Source: a virus. Taken from it: a stretch of DNA of 21,166 bases. The stretch lies in the IMG/VR virus record IMGVR_UViG_3300033148_007126, positions 1 to 21,166 of that record. One strand, given 5' to 3'. Every line of letters starts with the position of its first letter. The first letter of the stretch is position 1. The notes under the pieces are model-generated. The model was not told the DNA's origin, ran no database searches, and saw only the letters and a list, made by a program, of their open reading frames with translations. Below are positions 15,103-21,166 of this stretch, one piece after another. A program made the translations under genes and the position numbers.

Positions 15103-17601
15103 CTATCCGGTTGCCGTTGCCTTGTTGTTGACAGTATCTAATATATATTCCGCCAACTTGGTTCCTTCTAATTCCATCACGATCTTTGTGCCTGCATATT
15201 GTTCAGCACCACCTTTACCAGAAGCAGCAGAAGCAAGCTTTGATAAATTATCTGCCGATTTTTCTAGAGATGTCCCCCACTCGTCAGTAACTTTTATCAA
15301 TTCCTTAAACATTTTTTCTATTTTCTTTGGTTTCAATCCTTCTTCAAACGCCTTATTTATTTTTTTAGCACTTGCATGTATTTTTTTCGAATTAGCAGAC
15401 GTATCTGCTACCACCTTGTCGGCGCCGGTGTTGAAAAACCCAGTCATCGTATCAATGATAGATGGTCCTTCCTTCTCCATCCCTTTCGCTATCGGAGCGA
15501 TGGTTTCCCCGCCTATCTTTTGTAATGCCATTTTGTCCTGCGGACTCATCTTCTTTTGCCCTGTCTTTACCAGTCCCTTGGTGATGTCCTGCGAACTCAT
15601 CTTTTTCGCTGATCTTTGTAGCGTCTTGCCGAAGTTTGCCAGCGCTTTGTCTCCAAAGTCAAGCCATCCGGCGTCTTTTCCTGCCTCTTCAAAAGACTTC
15701 CCAAGTTCCATCATAGCAGGTCCAGCAACTCCCTTGAACATTCCGAGCATAGCTTCGCGAATAGGTTTCAACGTTTCGTTTTTCGCCAACCATTCTCCAA
15801 TTGTCGCAATGCTGTCGGAAAATTTTGTTTTAAATTCTGCAACAACCTGCTCCCACTTACCTTCTTTTATCATTTTCTTCCATTTTTTCAAATCTTTAGC
15901 CCATGACCCAAGCAACTTCATGACAACGCTATCCCCTTTTGTAAAATCCTTAAATAACTTTACACCTAATTCTACTACCATAGCAAGGAAATCTCCGAGT
16001 ATGCCGGTTATCTCCCTTATGCTCTTGCCTAAAGGCGCGTTGGGACCTAACTCTTTAGTGAACACTCCGAATGCTTTTCCAAACGCTTGCATCAATCCTG
16101 TCTTAGCAAATATAGATAAGAACAACAACCGCAAGCGTGTTACGATATCAACTGTTTGCTTAATCATTTTATTATATGCTTTTTGATCTTTTTCTTTCTT
16201 CTTTCCTTCGCGCCTTGCTTTCCTGGCTTCCTTGTTTGACATCTTCATTGTCTGTGCAAGAGTTGCTTCATCTGTTCCCATTGCTTCTGCAATTGCTTTA
16301 CGCTCGAACCTTTCCATTTGATCAAAGTTTCGCCCACTCATCTCAAGAGAACTCTTGAGCGTTCTAATTCTTTCCGCCTCGGTCATATTCATCATCTCTA
16401 GGGTATTCATATAGTCGCCGCCGAGGAGGGCGTTCAAATTACCAACAGAAGACGCAGCGGTATCAAACGTATCAAACCTATTAGCAATCTTCAAGAGGTT
16501 GCTGAATTCAACACCGCTTGCCTTGGCAACTGATTGTAAATCTCTGAACACTTCCATCATCTTTGGACCGTGCGAACTCAAAGTTTTAGTGGCACTCACC
16601 ATTTCGCTAGCAAACACTTGAGGAGTCTTACCAAACGCTTGTGCTTCCACCGCCATCATTTTCCACTGCTTAGTCGCTTTACGAAGAGGCATGCCCATTG
16701 CCCTCGTGAGGTAAGTCATTCCCTGGCCAGTGGTGCTCGCCCCCACATTCACCCTTTCCAACTCAGCACCCATGCCGACTACGGCAGTTTGGGATTTCTC
16801 CGCCATAGAAGTGAGAGAAGTAAAAGTACTCGCTAATCCTGCGGCGGCCGATGCAACATCTGCGATCTCGACACCCATCCCCCAGTTTACCGCTTTGCCT
16901 GCCGCCTTTGCTAATGTACCTGTATCGCCTATGGATCTATTCATGCTGGCGATCTGCTTAGAGTTCTCAAAAAACAACTCAATGCTTGCTTTAAATATGG
17001 ATGACATCAAAGATCCTATGATGTTAAGCGGGTGGACCGCCGACAAAAGACTTTTCACCCACGCCTGTGCATACTTTACGGTTGCCTTTATGGTACCGTT
17101 TTGCAAGGTGGATGTTTTATGAATCTTCCGGAGGGCGTTAAAATTCTGCCAGTTCGTCTTTAGCATTTTGGCGACTTTGCTTTCTTGTATGCCCAGCAAA
17201 CTGCCAATACTGTCTACTACTTCATTTGTCCCTTCGAGTGTCTTTTGCTGAAGTTGGAGACTTTTCGTCTGCTTTTGAAGTTCTATGCTTTTTTCATGAA
17301 GTTTTCCCATGATTTTTGCATGAGACGCTTCGAGCGATTCCATGTTCTTTACGTTTTTTTCGGAATCTTTAGTAGCGTCGAATTGCAACCTGTTTATTCC
17401 ATTCTGAATATCTTCGTGCTCTTTCAGAAGTTTAAGTTCTTCTTTCGCCAACTCAACTAACTTTTGCTTAAGTTCGATACCCCTCAGATCGGCTGTTTCG
17501 AGCTTCTTCCTTAGTTCCAGCGCCTCTGTCGCCTCTGCTTCAGCGGAGCGACGGGCGTCGAGTGCTCTTTTGCGCTGTTCTACAGTTTTTTTAGTTGCCA
17601 T
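15103..17601 (-). CDS. Tail tape measure protein
   Basis: This 832-residue protein would set tail length inside the tube and be ejected with the DNA. The evidence is position (after sheath, tube and chaperone-like genes, before baseplate genes) and architecture. A long charged coiled coil spans about 5-125 (RKKLETADLRG, KQKLVELAKEELKLLKEHED). A hydrophobic Ala/Gly-rich core lies at about 180-290 (SLLSAVHPLNIIGSLMSSIF, IADVASAAAGLASTFTSL). A second hydrophobic part around 480-550 contains LRLLFLSIFAKTGLMQAF. A short repeated motif KKMSxQD occurs twice near 660-680. No peptidoglycan hydrolase domain is visible. By the known rule of about 0.15 nm per residue it would imply a tail near 125 nm. 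ATG at 17601 has GGGAAGAG upstream. Confidence 0.88.
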   Translation of the reverse strand: MATKKTVEQRKRALDARRSAEAEATEALELRKKLETADLRGIELKQKLVELAKEELKLLKEHEDIQNGINRLQFDATKDSEKNVKNMESLEASHAKIMGKLHEKSIELQKQTKSLQLQQKTLEGTNEVVDSIGSLLGIQESKVAKMLKTNWQNFNALRKIHKTSTLQNGTIKATVKYAQAWVKSLLSAVHPLNIIGSLMSSIFKASIELFFENSKQIASMNRSIGDTGTLAKAAGKAVNWGMGVEIADVASAAAGLASTFTSLTSMAEKSQTAVVGMGAELERVNVGASTTGQGMTYLTRAMGMPLRKATKQWKMMAVEAQAFGKTPQVFASEMVSATKTLSSHGPKMMEVFRDLQSVAKASGVEFSNLLKIANRFDTFDTAASSVGNLNALLGGDYMNTLEMMNMTEAERIRTLKSSLEMSGRNFDQMERFERKAIAEAMGTDEATLAQTMKMSNKEARKARREGKKKEKDQKAYNKMIKQTVDIVTRLRLLFLSIFAKTGLMQAFGKAFGVFTKELGPNAPLGKSIREITGILGDFLAMVVELGVKLFKDFTKGDSVVMKLLGSWAKDLKKWKKMIKEGKWEQVVAEFKTKFSDSIATIGEWLAKNETLKPIREAMLGMFKGVAGPAMMELGKSFEEAGKDAGWLDFGDKALANFGKTLQRSAKKMSSQDITKGLVKTGQKKMSPQDKMALQKIGGETIAPIAKGMEKEGPSIIDTMTGFFNTGADKVVADTSANSKKIHASAKKINKAFEEGLKPKKIEKMFKELIKVTDEWGTSLEKSADNLSKLASAASGKGGAEQYAGTKIVMELEGTKLAEYILDTVNNKATATG

Positions 17602-17629
17602 TGGATAACTCTTCCCGCTTTATATTCTA

Positions 17630-17974
17630 TTACCTAGAAAAAGGCCATTTAAGTCCAGTCACTCTTTGAAACTTTGATATTGCAGAATCCAGAACACCCT
17701 TGTTCTTGTATGTGACGGGACTGTCTAATCCGCTGTCCTTCCACGATTCAAGATACCTTCTTTCTTTCGACAAAACATTAGCAAAACTTTCTACTTCGGC
17801 TTGTGAACCTTTCAGTTTGAGAGGAAGAAGGGATCCTTTATAGAGAGAAGGCATTAACCATCTCAAAAGTCCACCAAACATCAACATCCAACTCTCATCT
17901 AATTTCCCTTCTGCATCCCTTGCTTTAGAGAAGTCAATAACTATAGGAGTTAGATCTTTCTTATTCTCGTTCAT
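17630..17974 (-). CDS. Unknown 114-residue protein between tail chaperone and tape measure
   Basis: I do not recognise a family. The sequence has a hydrophobic helix-like stretch WMLMFGGLLRWLMPSLYKG at about 29-47. It then has a KGSQAEVESFANVLSKERRYLESW helix and a C-terminal FQRVTGLKWPF. The stretch at 29-47 is too short and amphipathic for a confident membrane helix. ATG at 17974 has GGAGGG 7 nt upstream. It is the first gene after the strong terminator at 18015-18047 and leads into the tape measure gene 28 nt later, so a role in tail assembly is likely from context only. Confidence 0.8.
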   Translation of the reverse strand: MNENKKDLTPIVIDFSKARDAEGKLDESWMLMFGGLLRWLMPSLYKGSLLPLKLKGSQAEVESFANVLSKERRYLESWKDSGLDSPVTYKNKGVLDSAISKFQRVTGLKWPFSR

Positions 17975-18014
17975 TTATAATCCCTCCGCACTACAATAAA
18001 TAGTTGCTACCAAA

Positions 18015-18047
18015 AAATAAAAGGGTACACTAAGTACCCTTTTATTT
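18015..18047 (-). terminator. Intrinsic terminator after the tail chaperone gene
   Basis: On the minus strand a perfect 14-bp stem (AAATAAAAGGGTAC / GTACCCTTTTATTT) closes a 5-nt loop TTAGT, followed by three more T. The stem overlaps the TAA stop of the 74-codon frame. It is the clearest terminator of the window. A/T runs flank both arms, so it may also act in the other direction. Confidence 0.93.
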
Positions 18048-18266
18048 ATTTCCTTTCATACTTTCCGATTCCATCTCTAGTTGCTTAATCAGTCTCTCTA
18101 CGAACCACTTTCTCAGTTGAATAGGAAGATTATATGCCTCGAACAGACTCCATCCTCCATAATACTTTAAAGAGAAAAACTGCTCATAGACCATTTCCAT
18201 ATATTTAGGAGTCAGGCCAAAAAAACCTAGGGGTAATCGGAACCTCCAGGTCCTGCTCGTGGCCAC
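18042..18266 (-). CDS. Downstream frame of the tail assembly chaperone (likely reached by frameshift)
   Basis: An open frame of 74 codons from GTG 18266, overlapping the end of the gp26-like gene by 62 nt in the +1 frame. After the overlap the peptide looks like real protein: YMEMVYEQFFSLKYYGGWSL then FEAYNLPIQLRKWFVERLIK, an aromatic-rich helical segment. The GTG has no ribosome binding site at proper distance (AGGAG is 16 nt away). ATG codons at 18200 and 18194 also lack one. Translation by frameshifting at the T7 run (18219-18225) is therefore more likely than independent start. That would give a product of about 356 residues, as in G/GT-type tail chaperones. A sequencing error in the T7 run, making one plain gene, is the main alternative. 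Confidence 0.7.
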   Translation of the reverse strand: MATSRTWRFRLPLGFFGLTPKYMEMVYEQFFSLKYYGGWSLFEAYNLPIQLRKWFVERLIKQLEMESESMKGNK

Positions 18267-19113
18267 AATTATCGCAGACGAACTCCTGCGTCATATCAAG
18301 ATTAGGGGTTAACTTGCGTATGGTCTTTCTAAAAAATTGAGAATCTGAAGCTGGCATAGATTTTATAAACCTGTCAACCTGTATAGAATCCACTACCCCG
18401 TTTATAGAAACAGTCACCCTTTTCATGTGTTCTGTCAAAGGACTCTCTGGTAACTTCTTTTTCCTCTTCATTTCTTGCGAATGCGCAATCCCAAGTTCAT
18501 CCCTTCCTGTAAGCAACTTCACTTCAAGAGTAACTCTTGATTTCGGAAGGGTGATTAGAAAATTACCATCGAGAGACTGGGCGACATACCCACTCAAGTC
18601 TTCATCTTCCGTTGTCTCTACATCCACCAACTCCTTGCAGGAGCATAATGCCAAATCAAATTCATGGTTTTCATAAATCTCATCACACACCGGGCATGCC
18701 ACTTCTGTAGGGTAAGCGGCGCCGTAACCACTTATGCGTGCTGCAACCAAAAGAGCATTCCTATCGCCGACCAACAAGTCTTCTGTTTTGATTGATTTAT
18801 CTACTATCAAACTTGCTAGCAACCGATCAAAGAGAATTCCTTTCCGAATAAAAGATTCAGTTGTAAGGATATCCTCCTCTTTTGCGGTCATTTCTTTTAT
18901 TTCAATCTCATTCACCTGGTGAAGAGGATGACCCTCTGGATAGAATTTCCCTTGTGATGGTAGTTCCACTATCTCAGTAGGCACAACATATGATAAACTA
19001 TTATTATTTTCTGTTGAGTTTTCAGGGGCGTCAAACACTGGTGGCGCTTCGTCGGAATGCTTCGCCCCTGTGGTCGGCATTCCGAGGCGCTCCTCGTTAC
19101 TTCTTCTTGTCAT
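18205..19113 (-). CDS. T4 gp26-like baseplate/tail assembly protein with zinc-type cysteines
   Basis: This 302-residue protein has a disordered N-terminus (1-40). A domain follows that I match to the T4 baseplate protein family of gp26: EIVELPSQGKFYPEGHPL (48-64), EIKEMTAKEEDILTTESFIRKG (71-92), LLVGDRNALLVAARISGYG (113-131). Two CxxC pairs, Cys140/Cys143 (CPVC) and Cys280/Cys283 (CDNCGH), plus Cys157/Cys159, look like zinc ligands. It lies between tail tube and tape measure, exactly where other phages carry the tail assembly chaperone, and has the overlapping second frame expected of that gene. ATG at 19113 has GCGAGG 6 nt upstream. Its last codons include the T7 run at 18219-18225 and stop at TAA 18205. 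Confidence 0.85.
   Translation of the reverse strand: MTRRSNEERLGMPTTGAKHSDEAPPVFDAPENSTENNNSLSYVVPTEIVELPSQGKFYPEGHPLHQVNEIEIKEMTAKEEDILTTESFIRKGILFDRLLASLIVDKSIKTEDLLVGDRNALLVAARISGYGAAYPTEVACPVCDEIYENHEFDLALCSCKELVDVETTEDEDLSGYVAQSLDGNFLITLPKSRVTLEVKLLTGRDELGIAHSQEMKRKKKLPESPLTEHMKRVTVSINGVVDSIQVDRFIKSMPASDSQFFRKTIRKLTPNLDMTQEFVCDNCGHEQDLEVPITPRFFWPDS
18219..18225 (-). promoter_or_regulatory. T7 slippery run, candidate frameshift site
   Basis: Seven T in a row on the minus strand, read in the gp26-like frame as AGG TTT TTT TGG. Moving +1 (or -2) places the ribosome in the 74-codon frame (TTT GGC CTG ACT). The site is 12 nt before the zero-frame stop. The strong hairpin 18015-18047 is too far downstream to stimulate slippage. 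Confidence 0.55.
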
Positions 19114-19142
19114 TAGTACCTCGCTTTCGCTTTATATATCTA

Positions 19143-19703
19143 TCATGGACTTGGATCGACTACGAAAGTCTCCAGTTCGAACCAGTCAAATCGAATTTGC
19201 ATTTCGATGTCCATCAAAGTTTCAGTTTCATAATCCAGATCACCACCAAAATTCACACTCTTAATCCAAGGATTTTGCAAAATAGTTCTTTCAATGGTGT
19301 TACCATCACCGTCTAGCATTACGATGACACAACTGTTCATTGCTCCAGTTCCCAATCGCTTGCTAATTGTAGACGCCATGGTGCTATCTGCACCAACCGA
19401 GTCATCGATAGAGGAAGGCAGCTGATATCCGGAATCTTGAATCAATTTGAATAAAAGATCGGTAGAATGAGGATTCGCTGGATCAACCAGGTGAACAGTG
19501 ATGGGTTCGTAAGTTACCATACCTGGATAATAGAAGGTGTGGTTCAAAAACTTATGCTCAGACTCGCTAATGTCTATGGCAGGTTTCGTGACCGACTTAC
19601 AAATATAAGTAATGTGCTCGGACAACCCAGCAACCCCTAATTGAAGTACCCATCTAAATGATCTCTTAGGATCTGCTACTTGTGCGTCTTTCCAAAATGG
19701 CAT
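19143..19703 (-). CDS. Tail tube protein, T4 gp19-like
   Basis: This 186-residue protein stacks as rings to form the inner tail tube. It follows the sheath gene by 50 nt, the standard order. Typical features of the gp19 family are the N-terminal DPKRSFRWVLQLGV and a central SEHKFLNHTFYYPGMVTYEPITVHLVDP. The C-terminal part is beta-rich and ends DIEMQIRFDWFELETF, like the family terminus that states the direction of the last strands. ATG at 19703 has AGGAG about 10 nt upstream. No truncation or unusual residue is apparent. Confidence 0.92.
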   Translation of the reverse strand: MPFWKDAQVADPKRSFRWVLQLGVAGLSEHITYICKSVTKPAIDISESEHKFLNHTFYYPGMVTYEPITVHLVDPANPHSTDLLFKLIQDSGYQLPSSIDDSVGADSTMASTISKRLGTGAMNSCVIVMLDGDGNTIERTILQNPWIKSVNFGGDLDYETETLMDIEMQIRFDWFELETFVVDPSP

Positions 19704-19753
19704 ATTTTAAAGTCTCCTTCCTGTTCTACTATAATTAGTAATCATTTCTAATT

Positions 19754-21166
19754 TTAGTCCTCAAAACTTGCGCCAGATCTTGTGATTACAAAATCAAGAG
19801 CGATAAACTCAATTGCGCGTGCAGGTTTCAAGAAAATCTTTGCATACAAAATATTCCTATCTACCAAATCAGGCGTTGTCGTAGTCTCATCCAAGATAAC
19901 CTTATAATCAGTAAGACCCAATCTAGTTTGAATACTCCCAAGGAATGGATTGACTTGCCCTAAGAACCTGCCCCACGTTGCCGTGACGTTCTGGTCAAAC
20001 AACAGTGTAGCAGAAATCTGCGAGATGCGTCGCTTCACGAAGATCATCAACCTTCGCACGTTAATCCGATCCAGTGCAGAGCGAGTTACCTGAAGGGTCT
20101 TCTGTCCGAAGACAACAATACCTTCTGCTGGAAATTGAGCAATGGGGTTAATGCCCGCGTTATAGAGATCGTCTCTTTCCTGCGAGTTCAGTCTGGAGCG
20201 CACATTGGTAACTGGAACTCCTGCGCTGCCCTCGGACAACCCTCCTCTAGTAAACCCGGCAGGAGCAAACCACAGTTCGCTAGCTGCTTGACTACTAGCA
20301 AGCGTTCCAAGAATAACAACACTCGGAGGTACCCACAGGGAACCGCCAGTAGTTACTGTATCTGTAATTTGAACCCATGGGTAGTAAGCGCAACCATAAC
20401 TATTGTTGATATTTCTATCTTCAAAAGTACTGATGGTGCCATTGACTGTTCCTATTCGCTCTGAATCTGTCTTGTCAGCATCTTCAGTGGGAGGTTCATA
20501 CCCACCTTGAAGGTCGATAATCGCCAGCGCATCGGCGCGCGCCTCACATACATCCAGCAACTTGCTGGTAAGTTTCGGATTCGTAATTCCAGGCACTGTT
20601 GCCATATTACACTCTACTACTTCGGCATCCGAGACTGTGTCAATGGCACGGTCCAACGATGCGAAAGCATAATTATTGCCAGGAGTTGCAGAAGTGGGCA
20701 TTCCACTATTGCGGAAAGGTTCTTTTTCTAATATATCCAACCCTTCGAACCCAGCATTGAGAACAGTGGTGATCTTATTAAACCCAGCATCTAGAACCGC
20801 CTTATACGACGCACTCAAAGCAGTGTAGGAGTCCCCGTCTCTTCGAGACCCGCTAACCCAAGTTGCTAAAGTGCCTGCGGTGGTGCTTGGTTTTACATCA
20901 TCCAAAGAAACAACCCAGGAATATTCTAATTCATCAGGGATAGTGGTAAAAGAATCCATATTCTCAGGTTTGCGTCGCAACATGTCTTTCACGCTAGGTT
21001 CAACACGGTTGCTCGCCACCTTGTTAGCAGTAGCGCCAAAATAAGCGCCCTTTTGATTTGTAATAACCCCTTCGTCACTATTTGTTCTCGTTGGAACACG
21101 CGGAAATTCAAAAGAAGCAGTAATATCAGATACTGACGATGATCCCACATAGATAAAATGCCCAGA
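19754..21166 (-). CDS. Contractile tail sheath protein (5' end outside window)
   Basis: The frame is open to the window edge. The GTG at 21148 is unlikely to be the true start: the codons before it (SGHFIY) continue a normal sheath-like peptide into VGSSSVSDITASFEFPRVPT. About 470 residues are seen. The C-terminal sheath domain is well matched: NVRRLMIFVKRRISQISATL, then FLGQVNPFLGSIQTRLGLTDYKVILDE, and RNILYAKIFLKPARAIEFIALDFVITRSG, which is the usual end that contacts the tube. The middle contains NNSYGCAYYPWVQI and APAGFTRGGL, which are also typical of the family. The sheath contracts to drive the tube through the host envelope. Confidence 0.95.
   Translation of the reverse strand, partial: SGHFIYVGSSSVSDITASFEFPRVPTRTNSDEGVITNQKGAYFGATANKVASNRVEPSVKDMLRRKPENMDSFTTIPDELEYSWVVSLDDVKPSTTAGTLATWVSGSRRDGDSYTALSASYKAVLDAGFNKITTVLNAGFEGLDILEKEPFRNSGMPTSATPGNNYAFASLDRAIDTVSDAEVVECNMATVPGITNPKLTSKLLDVCEARADALAIIDLQGGYEPPTEDADKTDSERIGTVNGTISTFEDRNINNSYGCAYYPWVQITDTVTTGGSLWVPPSVVILGTLASSQAASELWFAPAGFTRGGLSEGSAGVPVTNVRSRLNSQERDDLYNAGINPIAQFPAEGIVVFGQKTLQVTRSALDRINVRRLMIFVKRRISQISATLLFDQNVTATWGRFLGQVNPFLGSIQTRLGLTDYKVILDETTTTPDLVDRNILYAKIFLKPARAIEFIALDFVITRSGASFED

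Noticed and set aside
14966-16186. A 406-codon open frame on the plus strand
   Set aside because: It lies antisense to the tape measure and baseplate genes, is rich in Ser, Phe and Leu as expected for a mirror of Lys/Glu/Ala-rich coding, and has no recognisable domain.
17970-17980. TATAAATG resembling a T4 late promoter
   Set aside because: It overlaps the start codon of the 114-residue gene and could not drive that gene; it is only part of the ribosome-site-to-ATG spacing.
19704-19753. AATTAG/CTAATT inverted repeat after the sheath gene
   Set aside because: The stem is six weak A/T-rich pairs with a 9-nt loop and no U tract, so it is unlikely to terminate transcription.
1-21166. CRISPR arrays, insertion sequences, integrase or attachment sites
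   Set aside because: No regularly spaced repeats, transposase-like frames or long terminal repeats were seen on reading through; the direct repeats found are 9-10 nt.

Overview
The window is a continuous stretch of a tailed-phage genome (contractile-tailed, myovirus type). Every supported gene lies on the minus strand, so transcription runs from the high-coordinate end to the low end. Genes are packed with 4-74 nt overlaps or short gaps, and no gap exceeds about 150 nt. The tail proteins recall T4-type phages (sheath, gp19-type tube, gp26-like zinc protein, gp53-like LysM protein). The replication genes are mixed: a short family A DNA polymerase, a RecA-type recombinase, a T4 gp32-like single-stranded DNA binding protein and a cobalamin-dependent ribonucleotide reductase. 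This combination is familiar from marine virioplankton. The host cannot be named from the sequence, but it must supply adenosylcobalamin if the reductase works.

Structural half (about 9316-21166, in transcription order): tail sheath (5' part outside the window), tail tube, a two-frame tail assembly chaperone candidate with a T7 slippery run, a strong intrinsic terminator, a small unknown gene, tape measure, a baseplate protein, a LysM/gp53-like wedge protein, a 1011-residue hub-like protein, and a 405-residue structural-looking protein.

Replication half (about 1-9389): family A polymerase without an exonuclease domain, a divergent FtsZ/tubulin-like protein, a 94-residue partner gene, single-stranded DNA binding protein, tRNA-Glu(TTC), RecA-like recombinase, an exported lytic transglycosylase, a FEN-type 5'-3' exonuclease, a DnaB/gp41-type helicase, class II ribonucleotide reductase, and the start of an unknown gene. 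Together these make dNTPs, unwind and coat DNA, copy it, and remove RNA primers or recombine ends. No primase, clamp or separate proofreading exonuclease is visible here.

Regulation is legible. Three perfect host-type promoters (TTGACA, 17-nt spacer, TATAAT) and one near-perfect one punctuate the replication half, two of them wholly inside coding sequence. I found none of that quality in the tail half. The items most worth a second look are the FtsZ-like protein, the frameshift candidate in the tail chaperone gene, the embedded promoters, and the competing hairpins between the SSB gene and the tRNA.
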